Positions 1-5,991 of a stretch of 7,276 nt of DNA are shown here, piece after piece (the stretch's first letter is position 1; each line of letters begins with the position of its first letter). The notes under the pieces are model-generated. The model ran no database searches and was not told where the DNA came from. It worked only from the letters and a program-made list of their open reading frames with translations. The DNA comes from Methanosphaera sp. rholeuAM130 (lineage in GTDB: Archaea; Methanobacteriota; Methanobacteria; Methanobacteriales; Methanobacteriaceae), in the NCBI GenBank assembly GCA_003266065.1, contig MUZY01000196.1:6361-13636 (forward strand), in the 5' to 3' direction. The position numbers and the translations under genes are program-made.

Positions 1-324
1 TTCTTCTTCAGTTTCTTCTTCAACTTCTTCAGGGTCTTCTTCACCGGGTTTGTCTTCGACTTCTTCTATGTTTTCTTCATCACTGTCTTCACTTTCTTCT
101 TCAGTTTCTTCAGCTTCTTCTTCGGCGTCTTCAGTTTTTGTTTCGGTTTCTTCAGCCTTTTCTTCAAGTTGTTCTATTGTTTCCTTTTGTTCTTCCTGTT
201 CTTTTTTTTCAGTCTCTTTTTTTACTTTCCTTTTGTCATCCTTAAGTCTTTTGGAAGTTTTATGTGGTCTTCCATATCTTCTTTTTCTTCTTAGTATGCC
301 TGCCGTAGTCTCATCCTCCTTTTT
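1..324 (-). CDS. Glu-rich low-complexity frame after gar1, no canonical start, runs off left edge
   Basis: This frame stays open from the TAA at 327-325 to the window edge (108 codons), so the product is incomplete. It begins with a basic stretch (LRRKRRYGRPHKTSKRLK, about 298-241) and becomes very acidic: 31 of the last 60 codons are Glu, with Asp, Thr, Lys and Ser. No Cys-rich zinc ribbon or other domain is visible. It overlaps the end of gar1 in another frame. No ATG, GTG or TTG lies in frame. A strong AAGGAGG (321-315) sits 8 bases before an ACG codon (306-304), so ACG initiation is conceivable. Alternatively, one extra A in the A7 tract at 326-320 would join it to Gar1 as a charged tail. 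In many euryarchaea TFIIB lies next to gar1, so this could be an extended N terminus of such a protein, but nothing visible shows it. The frame is very likely coding; its identity is unknown. Confidence 0.55.
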
Positions 325-575
325 TTATTATTTGGTGGTAAATATACAGTTTCTCCCACGTTTATTCTATTGAATTTCTGACTGGTTTTAATCGATATAT
401 AGGGTTTTTTGGTTGATCCTATTATATCATTTATTTTGCCTATGGCTTTGTTGTTTTTATTAACAACAATTAATCCGATTCGTGGAGTTTTATTCGACGG
501 TACTATTAGTTTATTTGTACTTGTAATATGGCTAATACTACCAATCTTCTTTAATTTATTGTATTTTTTAGTCAT
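291..575 (-). CDS. gar1: Gar1-like H/ACA RNP subunit
   Basis: Small archaeal Gar1 (94 aa, normal family size), a subunit of H/ACA ribonucleoproteins that guide pseudouridylation of rRNA. In the family it binds the Cbf5 catalytic subunit and helps substrate loading and release. The whole protein fits the compact beta-barrel: an IGSISHI strand near residues 11-17, KTPRIGLIVV at 29-38, an AIGKINDIIGS core at 44-54, KPYISIK at 57-63 and VGETVYLPP at 73-81. The C terminus (KKRRMRLRQAY) is basic. The only in-frame ATG before the conserved core is at 575. No Shine-Dalgarno sequence precedes it, only A/T runs, so the mRNA may be leaderless or weakly initiated. The last codons overlap the acidic frame described at 1-324, and an A7 tract lies at codons 84-86, which leaves the true C terminus uncertain. 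Confidence 0.85.
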   Translation of the reverse strand: MTKKYNKLKKIGSISHITSTNKLIVPSNKTPRIGLIVVNKNNKAIGKINDIIGSTKKPYISIKTSQKFNRINVGETVYLPPNNKKRRMRLRQAY

Positions 576-854
576 ATTTTTTTAAAATTTTTTTTTTAAA
601 TCGTTCAACTATCTAGGAAATGGTATAATTGATATAATTTACTGAAGGGTCATAGATTCATTATTGAAATTTTTATTACTAAAAAAATTGTAATTTATTG
701 GATATTGATATTTTGTTTTTGGAGTTCATATCTTGATGATATTTAATTTAGTGTTAACTCATTATTTCCTATTTTTTTTAATTATCATCGTTTAAATTTC
801 TTTTTCAAATTAATAATCATATTTCTATAATTTATACTATTACTCTGTGAATAG

Positions 855-924
855 TTATATATATACTTTTCGGATAACTTTATATATTAAAATTATTTTA
901 CTTATTTCTTATATATATACTTTT
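855..924 (-). promoter_or_regulatory. tandem TATA-like elements, two identical 16-mers
   Basis: TTATATATATACTTTT occurs exactly at 855-870 and 909-924, 54 bases apart. Read on the minus strand each is AAAAGTATATATATAA, an A-rich BRE-like stretch followed by a TATA box, oriented toward gar1. Transcription from them would begin near 830 and 885, leaving a leader of 250-310 bases before gar1 or an unannotated RNA. A plus-strand TATA-like TTTATATATT lies between them (879-888). In such AT-rich DNA single matches mean little; the exact duplication is the stronger point. Confidence 0.35.
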
Positions 925-1088
925 TTCATAGTATATTCTTTTTTGAATCTTTATTAACTATTTCTGAATTAGTTCTTCAATTATGAATGCATAGGATGAA
1001 AATGATATGCTCACCGGATAATTCAAAAAATATACCTGTTCTAAGTAAAATAATAACATTGGATATTGGATGAGAAAAATATTTATTT

Positions 1089-1115
1089 AAAAAAGATAGG
1101 GAAATTAAGAAAAAA
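1089..1115 (-). terminator. T-tract terminator after RraA-like gene
   Basis: Just after the stop codon, the minus strand carries two runs of six T (1115-1110 and 1094-1089) with no strong stem, the usual form of archaeal intrinsic termination sites. Confidence 0.4.
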
Positions 1116-1123
1116 TAATCTAA

Positions 1124-1795
1124 TTATTTAATGTTTAATATTTCATCCATGTGATTATTTGCATCACTCATTTGGCTCATTATACTTTCTTCAAATTTTT
1201 TAATATTGGCCACTTCAGCTAATATTTCATCAATTCTTTCTTTAGGAATGACAACAACACCTTCACTATCACCTACAAGGTAATCTCCAGTAACTATTAT
1301 ATTTCCGTTGATGTTTAATCTTTCATTAATAACTCCATTGTTCAAAGCATAACCCGCATTCGGCATAGTAAGTTTAGAAAATACCGGATATTCCAAATTT
1401 CTTATTCCTTCGGTATCTCGTGAAGCTCCATTGATGACCGTTGCTTGAAGACCATATTCCTGTGCTGCCTGGGATGCTAACTCTCCCCAAATAGCGGTTT
1501 CATCATCAGAACAATCAATCAATAATATTTCATCTTTTTCACATTCATATATTGCTTTGATTCCTGTACCCCAATCGCTGGAATTGGTATGTGCAGTTCT
1601 GATTTTTCCCACGATTTTAAATTTTTCATCAATAGGTTTAACTCCTTTAATAACTCCATTTTTACCACATACTTTTTTCACGGCATCAGAAACATTGTCC
1701 GTAGTGGCCTTTTCAAGAAGATTATCCAAGGTAATTTTATTCTTGTTTTTTCCATGATTCAAAATGTTTTTCGGTGTTATCTTATTTGTTGACAT
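1124..1795 (-). CDS. RraA-like family protein (class II aldolase/regulator fold)
   Basis: 223-aa protein of the RraA-like family, whose enzymes include metal-dependent HMG/CHA aldolases and whose E. coli member inhibits RNase E; older databases mislabel them as demethylmenaquinone methyltransferases. Visible hallmarks are TTDNVSDA (31-38), the GELASQAAQEYG helix (104-115), INGASRD (121-127) and GDSEGVVVIP (175-184). E105 and R126-D127 fit the (D/E)-x20-R-D metal and substrate site, so aldolase-type chemistry is possible; the substrate cannot be read. The first 20 residues are Lys/Asn-rich and the last 25 are a probable helical tail. The start is preceded by an AGGAA ribosome site about 12 bases upstream. 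It lies 39 bases after the DUF211 gene on the same strand and is probably co-transcribed. In archaea related domains can be fused to hexulose-phosphate synthase; here it stands alone. Confidence 0.8.
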   Translation of the reverse strand: MSTNKITPKNILNHGKNKNKITLDNLLEKATTDNVSDAVKKVCGKNGVIKGVKPIDEKFKIVGKIRTAHTNSSDWGTGIKAIYECEKDEILLIDCSDDETAIWGELASQAAQEYGLQATVINGASRDTEGIRNLEYPVFSKLTMPNAGYALNNGVINERLNINGNIIVTGDYLVGDSEGVVVIPKERIDEILAEVANIKKFEESIMSQMSDANNHMDEILNIK

Positions 1796-1834
1796 TACTA
1801 TCAGTTCCTAAAAAAATAATGGGGAAGGTTATGT

Positions 1835-2125
1835 TTAATCTTGTGGTGTTGTTACTTCTTCAACCAATTTTCTGCCGGCAACAACTTCATCTACACTATG
1901 AACGGATGCTCCGTAATGTTCAATAGCCTCTTTAATCTGATTATATTTGAGATCTGTTCCTTCCATTGTGATTTTTATATTCTCAGTATCTTTATCGATT
2001 TCCATTAAAGTGATGTTTACTCCATCAACCCCTTCGAGGTTACTTAAATAAAGTGCAAATGATGGAAGTGATGGGCTGTGTGGTTTAAGCACATCTAAAA
2101 CTACTCTTATTAACGCATTCTGCAT
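1835..2125 (-). CDS. DUF211 family protein
   Basis: 96-aa archaeal protein that matches the DUF211 family throughout its length. Recognisable conserved blocks are IRVVLDVLKPHSPSLPSFAL (6-25), LEGVDGVNITLMEID (30-44), ENIKITMEG (48-56) and the C-terminal SVDEVVAGRKLVEE (77-90). The pattern of two beta-alpha-beta units resembles ferredoxin-like, ACT-type small-molecule-binding folds, and known family structures form oligomers; no enzymatic residues are evident and the function is unknown. The ATG at 2125 is supported by GGAGG at 2140-2136, 10 bases upstream. It is the first gene of a two-gene minus-strand unit with the RraA-like gene, divergent from dnaG. Confidence 0.85.
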   Translation of the reverse strand: MQNALIRVVLDVLKPHSPSLPSFALYLSNLEGVDGVNITLMEIDKDTENIKITMEGTDLKYNQIKEAIEHYGASVHSVDEVVAGRKLVEEVTTPQD

Positions 2126-2175
2126 TCTGTTAAATCCTCCGATTTAAATATTAATTATTATATTAATATATAATA

Positions 2176-2205
2176 TTATTATATAATAAATATCTTCTTT
2201 CTTTT
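2176..2205 (-). promoter_or_regulatory. probable promoter of DUF211-rraA-like unit
   Basis: The minus strand has a purine-rich AAAGAAAGAAGATA stretch (BRE-like) directly followed by TTATTATATAATAA (2189-2176), a perfect 14-base palindrome that serves as a TATA box. Start of transcription would fall near 2155, leaving a leader of about 30 bases that contains the GGAGG ribosome site. Confidence 0.45.
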
Positions 2206-2330
2206 TAAAAATTTTTTTGCCAAGCTTTGATTTATTTGCATTTTGGAATTCCTGTTCTCATACACTTTTAAAATATTTTTAATAATGTTCATCTAAAAAT
2301 AATTAATTATATTATCTATCAGTTATAGAA

Positions 2331-2355
2331 GTATAAGTGTATAATTAATGTATAA
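2331..2355 (+). repeat. three GTATAA direct repeats
   Basis: GTATAA occurs at 2331-2336, 2339-2344 and 2350-2355, spaced 8 and 11 bases start to start. The motif is short and AT-rich, so it may be chance; it lies 28 bases before the TGGGTTA palindrome. Confidence 0.3.
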
Positions 2356-2382
2356 CGAAGTAATGTTATATATTATTTATAT

Positions 2383-2398
2383 TGGGTTAAATAACCCA
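2383..2398. promoter_or_regulatory. TGGGTTA-AA-TAACCCA palindrome, possible operator
   Basis: Perfect inverted repeat with 7-base arms (2383-2389 and 2392-2398) around AA. It is one of the few GC-containing patches in the region, has no T-tract after it, and lies in the shared upstream region of two divergent genes, which suits a dimeric regulator site. The regulator is unknown. Confidence 0.4.
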
Positions 2399-2448
2399 TA
2401 ACTAAATAAAATATCTCAATATGGATATTAAATTTACTATACTAATGA

Positions 2449-2477
2449 TAACGTTAATTAAAGATGTATTAAACATC
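2449..2477. repeat. cluster of short palindromes upstream of dnaG
   Basis: TAACGTTA (2449-2456), overlapping TTAATTAA (2454-2461) and the inverted repeat GATGT-ATTAA-ACATC (2463-2477) follow one another. Arms are short, so chance is possible, but they sit 85-110 bases before the dnaG reading frame. Confidence 0.3.
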
Positions 2478-2540
2478 ATTTCATTAAATTATGATATTAA
2501 TAATATTTTTCATCTCTTCGCTTAATGTTGAATTTATCAA

Positions 2541-2550
2541 TATATAAAAG
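2541..2550 (+). promoter_or_regulatory. dnaG: TATA box candidate for dnaG
   Basis: TATATAAAAG is a near-ideal archaeal TATA element. Archaeal transcripts begin roughly 25-30 bases downstream, which would place the start near 2567-2572, after the ATG at 2560. If this box is used, translation must begin at the inner ATG (2608). Confidence 0.4.
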
Positions 2551-2559
2551 GCGATTAGG

Positions 2560-4047
2560 ATGACACATAAAAATGCCAAATATCATGATGATGAAGATTA
2601 TTATTACATGGTAAAGGATGAAATAACAACTACGAAATATTTGATTCATTCACAAATAAATGCAAAGGGTTTTGTTGAAAAACCTGATGTAGTGGGAGCA
2701 ATCTTCGGTCAAACGGAAGGGTTATTGAGCGATAGTCTTGATTTAAGGGAACTGCAGAAAACCGGCCGTATAGGCAGGATAAAAGTTGACATGACCAACA
2801 AATCCGGAAGAACAAAAGGTGAAGTAATTATACCTTCAAGTCTTGATAGGATAGAGACGACCATACTTGCGGCATCTCTTGAAACGATAAACAGGGTAGG
2901 ACCCTGTGAAGCAAGCTTACGCATAACCAAAATAGAGGATGTACGGGCTGTAAAAAGAAGAACTATTGTAGAACGTGCAAAAGAACTCTATAAGAATATG
3001 ATGGAAGAATTCACTCCTGAAAGTACTCGTATGATAGATGAAGTAAAGGAATCCATCAGACGACCAGAAATAATTGAATATGGTGAAGAAGGATTACCTG
3101 CCGGACCAAACACGCCAACTTCCGATGCAATACTGATAGTGGAAGGAAGATCTGACGTGTTAAATCTACTCAAATATGGTATTAAAAATACCATAGCAGT
3201 AGAGGGAGTCAACGTTCCAAAAACGGTAGCAAAACTAACCAAAGAGAGAACGGTAACCGCATTTTTGGATGGTGATCGTGGAGGGGATCTGATTCTAAAG
3301 GAACTTCTGCAAATTGGTGATATTGACTATGTAACAAGAGCACCAAGAGGTTTGGAAGTAGAATATTTGGATAAAGATCAAGTACTCTATGCACTCAAAA
3401 ACAAAACATCAGTAGAAAAAATAACAACGCAGGCAAATTACAATTATAAACCGAACAATTTCACAAGAAGCACTGATAAATACAACAAATCATCAAATAA
3501 CCAAAATACTACAATCACGGCAGAACACAAAAAGATAAGTGATGAAAATAATAAATTCAAAGAAGAAATGAACTTAAACAGCAACGCTAAATATGATGAT
3601 GAGACATATGTTGAATACACTGACACCACAACCCAAAACAATACTTTGAACAAATCATGTGATACGTCCGGGCAAGTTGATGTTGAAAATGCTGCTGGTT
3701 CAAGAGTACGGGTAGATGATGAACCTGCCGATAAGGCAGAACCGCTCGATGAAGCCCAAGATAATCAGAATACTCCTCAGAAGATACTCAAAAGTCTATC
3801 TGGTACCGGTCTTGGAAGATTATATGATGAAAACTTCAACACAATAAATGAAGTGAAAGTCGAAAATATATATAATCAAATTAAATCCACGGACAATCCA
3901 ATAAAAACAGTAATATTCGATGGAATCATAAGCCAAAGACTAGTAGATTTAGCCAAAGAAAAAAATATTGAAAGTCTCGTGGCAGTAAAGATGAATGAAG
4001 TAGTTAAAAAACCGGAAACCATTAAAATAATAACTAAAAAATCATGA
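2560..4047 (+). CDS. dnaG: archaeal DnaG primase-like protein
   Basis: Archaeal DnaG (495 aa), a TOPRIM protein that can synthesise primers and is known in archaea as an exosome-associated RNA-binding subunit. The N-terminal block (TTKYLIHSQINAKGFVEKPDVVGAIFGQTEGLL, 23-56) and RTIVERAKELY (134-144) are typical. The TOPRIM domain has EGRSD at 195-199 (catalytic E195) and DGDRGGD at 237-243 (D237, D239). Residues about 290-405 form a low-complexity linker, Asn/Thr/Ser/Lys-rich and then acidic, before the conserved C-terminal domain (LSGTGLGRLYDENF near 413-426, TVIFDGIISQRLVDLA near 450-465, VVKKPETIKIIT). The linker makes it longer than many relatives. The start at 2560 has an AGGCGAT ribosome-site-like sequence 4 bases upstream, but family homology begins near Met17 (2608) and residues 1-16 (rich in Asp and Tyr) look non-conserved. 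Primase/exosome identity is very sure; the start is not. Confidence 0.95.
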   Translation: MTHKNAKYHDDEDYYYMVKDEITTTKYLIHSQINAKGFVEKPDVVGAIFGQTEGLLSDSLDLRELQKTGRIGRIKVDMTNKSGRTKGEVIIPSSLDRIETTILAASLETINRVGPCEASLRITKIEDVRAVKRRTIVERAKELYKNMMEEFTPESTRMIDEVKESIRRPEIIEYGEEGLPAGPNTPTSDAILIVEGRSDVLNLLKYGIKNTIAVEGVNVPKTVAKLTKERTVTAFLDGDRGGDLILKELLQIGDIDYVTRAPRGLEVEYLDKDQVLYALKNKTSVEKITTQANYNYKPNNFTRSTDKYNKSSNNQNTTITAEHKKISDENNKFKEEMNLNSNAKYDDETYVEYTDTTTQNNTLNKSCDTSGQVDVENAAGSRVRVDDEPADKAEPLDEAQDNQNTPQKILKSLSGTGLGRLYDENFNTINEVKVENIYNQIKSTDNPIKTVIFDGIISQRLVDLAKEKNIESLVAVKMNEVVKKPETIKIITKKS

Positions 4048-4056
4048 TTATATAAA

Positions 4057-4085
4057 ATGGGGAATCATTTCCCCATATTTTTTTT
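4057..4085 (+). terminator. hairpin plus T8 after dnaG
   Basis: ATGGGGAA (4057-4064) pairs perfectly with TTCCCCAT (4069-4076) across a TCAT loop, followed by T at 4078-4085. This is a bacterial-style intrinsic terminator shape, 10 bases after the dnaG stop and 12 bases before xerA. If it is efficient, xerA needs its own promoter; if partial, it lowers xerA relative to dnaG. Confidence 0.65.
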
Positions 4086-4097
4086 AAAGCATGCTTA

Positions 4098-5072
4098 ATG
4101 GAGCGAATAACTTTGACACAAGAATATTTGGATGAAATTGAATTTGAAGAGAATATAGAAGATTATATCCTTGAGATGGATATTCAAAGTTATTCATCAA
4201 ACACATTAAGAACATACAAATCAATACTTAACAATTTTTATCAATTTCTGTTAAAACAGAAAAAAGTCAATAGTCAAAAGGCAATTTTACGTTCATTTAA
4301 GAAATATCTGCAATATCTTAAAAGAGACAAAAATGTCTCACAAAACTATCTTTACCTGGTAACCGTAGTTATAAAGAAATTCTTCGAATTCTCTGAAATT
4401 GAAGTAACAGATGAAATCAAGGCACCCAAAAGAACAAAATCACTTCCCAAGTCATTAAACGAACAGGAAGTATACAATCTGATACATGCAGGGGATGAGG
4501 ATTATGATTCCGAAAAATCAAACCCTCAAAATGTTTCACGCCTAAGAAACAAACTGATATTGACCTTGTTGTATTCAACGGGTTTGCGTGTATCGGAACT
4601 AACGAAGCTAAAAATACAGGCTATAGATGAAGAAGAACGAACTATACGTGTTAGAGGAAAGGGTGAAAAGGATAGGATTGTAATATTTGATGAGGCTACC
4701 CTAAGATTAATGCATGAATATCTTGATAAAAGGAATATGGATAATGATTATCTGTTCCTAAGCCAAGAGGGAAATACTCTAAGCTCCAGATATATCCAAC
4801 TGATGATCAAGGATTATGCCAAAAAGGCAGGAATAACAAAAAAGGTAACGCCACACGTGCTGCGTCACTCCTTTGCAACACATCTGTTGAAAAATGGGGT
4901 GGATATAAGGGCAATACAGCAATTGCTCGGACACAGTAATCTCAGTACAACTCAAATATATACAAGTGTGGATATGCACACGCTTAAAAACGCATATGAC
5001 GATGCATGGTCATCAAGAGATAGTAACATAAGAAAAACACAAGAAGAATTGAACGCTTCTTTAAACTTATAA
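4098..5072 (+). CDS. xerA: XerA-type tyrosine recombinase
   Basis: 324-aa tyrosine recombinase; archaeal XerA resolves chromosome dimers at dif sites. The N-terminal SAM-like DNA-binding domain spans about 18-105 (YSSNTLRTYKSILNNFYQFL), the catalytic domain about 118-300. All catalytic residues are present: R164 (STGLRVSEL), K188 (RGKGEKDR), H253 and R256 (TPHVLRHSFATHLL), H279 (LLGHSN) and nucleophile Y288 (TQIYTSV). No integrase-type arm-binding domain, att sites or phage genes are nearby, and it follows dnaG, so a chromosomal XerA role is more likely than a mobile integrase. The ATG at 4098 lacks a ribosome site, whereas GGAG at 4100-4103 stands 9 bases before an in-frame TTG at 4113, so a start five codons later is possible. 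No dif-like sequence was recognised in the window. Confidence 0.9.
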   Translation: MERITLTQEYLDEIEFEENIEDYILEMDIQSYSSNTLRTYKSILNNFYQFLLKQKKVNSQKAILRSFKKYLQYLKRDKNVSQNYLYLVTVVIKKFFEFSEIEVTDEIKAPKRTKSLPKSLNEQEVYNLIHAGDEDYDSEKSNPQNVSRLRNKLILTLLYSTGLRVSELTKLKIQAIDEEERTIRVRGKGEKDRIVIFDEATLRLMHEYLDKRNMDNDYLFLSQEGNTLSSRYIQLMIKDYAKKAGITKKVTPHVLRHSFATHLLKNGVDIRAIQQLLGHSNLSTTQIYTSVDMHTLKNAYDDAWSSRDSNIRKTQEELNASLNL

Positions 5073-5077
5073 TACCT

Positions 5078-5101
5078 ATTTTTTCATTATATCTTATTTT
5101 A
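5078..5101 (+). terminator. T-rich terminator after xerA
   Basis: Six T at 5079-5084 followed by further T-rich sequence right after the xerA stop codon, without a stem. It lies in the 88-base convergent gap. Confidence 0.4.
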
Positions 5102-5160
5102 TCCCGCTAATATTTCTTATTTTTCCGTTTTACCCTATAACTATTGTTTTCAAATACACA

Positions 5161-5856
5161 TTATAATGCGAATAATATTACGCTAAAAAGAATTAAATCG
5201 GTACATAAATGGGTTATGTATGGAATCCACAGGTTTTTGGTTTTAATGTATCCATAAAACTCAAATATTGAACCAAATCCTTGTATTGCAATAACGGAAA
5301 CTAATGATTGCAAGTCCATCAGGTGCAGCAATGCGAAAAACAACATTACCAGAATCATCGAAATTGTTATTGACACTTTACGATTATTGCTGAATTTGTA
5401 GATTAGCCTCATAAATAACATGAACGGTATGAACTTGAAGAGTTCCTCACCCATCAATGATGGAAAGAGGGATATTAATGTATAAATGGTCACGGAACTT
5501 TCACTCACCACTCCACTACCGCTTAGGGATAACAAGTCCAGAACTGAACCTACTATGACGGCATATACTATATAACCGACAAACAGCAGGACTGCAAGTT
5601 TTATCTCACTTTTTTTGGGTCTTTGAAATATTGCCTTGTAATCCCAGTCAAGGTAATGCAATACTGCAATGAGTAGTATTGAACAAAATAATATTCCTCC
5701 TTTTATCTCATTACTGCTAAGACCTAATACTAAGAATGATACGAACATGGAAATAATTAAAACAATCCATCCCATTTTTGAAACGTGTGGGTTGTTATTG
5801 TAAAATGGAAAATCCAACTCTTTATTTTCAAAGTTAAAATAATCTGAATCTGACAT
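5161..5856 (-). CDS. CPBP-family intramembrane protease-like protein with variant motif
   Basis: 231-aa membrane protein with a charged, probably cytoplasmic N terminus (1-28) and about seven hydrophobic segments (near 29-46, 52-68, 86-107, 122-150, 160-178, 184-203, 210-230). Three CPBP (CAAX protease and bacteriocin-processing) motifs can be traced: GEELFKF at 136-142 (E137, E138), FALLH at 174-178 (FxxxH) and HLCTD at 216-220 (HxxxD, where many members have HxxxN). The usual EExxxR arginine is replaced by F142, with K141 next to it. Metal-dependent proteolysis is therefore plausible but not assured; the substrate is unknown. The start ATG has no clear ribosome site. It lies 126 bases downstream of bioY on the same strand but is separated from it by a terminator, so it is likely a separate unit. 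It is convergent with xerA. Confidence 0.75.
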   Translation of the reverse strand: MSDSDYFNFENKELDFPFYNNNPHVSKMGWIVLIISMFVSFLVLGLSSNEIKGGILFCSILLIAVLHYLDWDYKAIFQRPKKSEIKLAVLLFVGYIVYAVIVGSVLDLLSLSGSGVVSESSVTIYTLISLFPSLMGEELFKFIPFMLFMRLIYKFSNNRKVSITISMILVMLFFALLHLMDLQSLVSVIAIQGFGSIFEFYGYIKTKNLWIPYITHLCTDLILFSVILFAL

Positions 5857-5940
5857 AAGTTACTTTTTGTCTGATTCAAGTAATAAATGTGTTGTTTCCG
5901 CTGATTTTTGTCGTTTATCAAATATTTAAGTAATGATGAA

Positions 5941-5954
5941 GAAAAAATTTTTTC
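5941..5954. repeat. perfect A6T6 palindrome
   Basis: GAAAAAATTTTTTC is a 14-base perfect palindrome just downstream of the bioY terminator. It may add to termination or give a rigid, narrow-groove DNA site; it could also be chance in AT-rich DNA. Confidence 0.35.
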
Positions 5955-5957
5955 ACT

Positions 5958-5991
5958 AAAAAAAAGGGTTTGAAGAATATGGCTATTCTTC
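5958..5991 (-). terminator. bioY terminator overlapping its stop codon
   Basis: On the minus strand GAAGAATA (5991-5984) pairs with TATTCTTC (5979-5972) over a 4-base loop, followed by AAACCC and eight T (5965-5958). The stem includes the last Glu codons and most of the TAG stop, so ribosomes reaching the end would disrupt it. Confidence 0.6.

Larger units (their letters stand above)
576..1123. other. AT-rich intergenic region between RraA-like gene and gar1
   Basis: 548 bases without a convincing gene. It contains two identical 16-base TATA-like repeats (855-870 and 909-924), an 11-base direct repeat ATTGGATATTG (697-707 and 1058-1068), a T-tract terminator for the RraA-like gene (1089-1115), and long A/T runs just before gar1. 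A plus-strand mini-ORF of 25 codons (996-1073) has no recognisable product. No tRNA, rRNA or clear C/D-box RNA was seen. Confidence 0.6.
2126..2559. other. divergent intergenic region DUF211/dnaG
   Basis: 434 bases, very AT-rich, with no gene seen. It holds promoters for both flanking genes. Listed separately are the TGGGTTA/TAACCCA palindrome, the GTATAA triplet repeat and the small inverted repeats near 2449-2477. Confidence 0.6.

Noticed and set aside
50..373. Ser-rich plus-strand reading frame of 107 codons
   Set aside because: It is the reverse of the Glu-codon repeats in the minus-strand frame (GAA read as TTC/TCT) and overlaps gar1; no family resemblance.
697..1068. ATTGGATATTG copies resembling the start of an archaeal dif site
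   Set aside because: Only a short half match; no second arm in inverted orientation at the right spacing.
996..1073. Plus-strand mini-ORF of 25 codons in the gap
   Set aside because: No recognisable product and only a weak AGG nearby; chance frame most likely.
1124..1795. Demethylmenaquinone methyltransferase
   Set aside because: This is an old mislabel of the RraA family; no methyltransferase SAM motif is present and methanogens lack menaquinone.
4098..5072. Mobile-element integrase
   Set aside because: No att repeats, tRNA target or phage genes nearby; position after dnaG and full XerA-like length fit a chromosomal recombinase.
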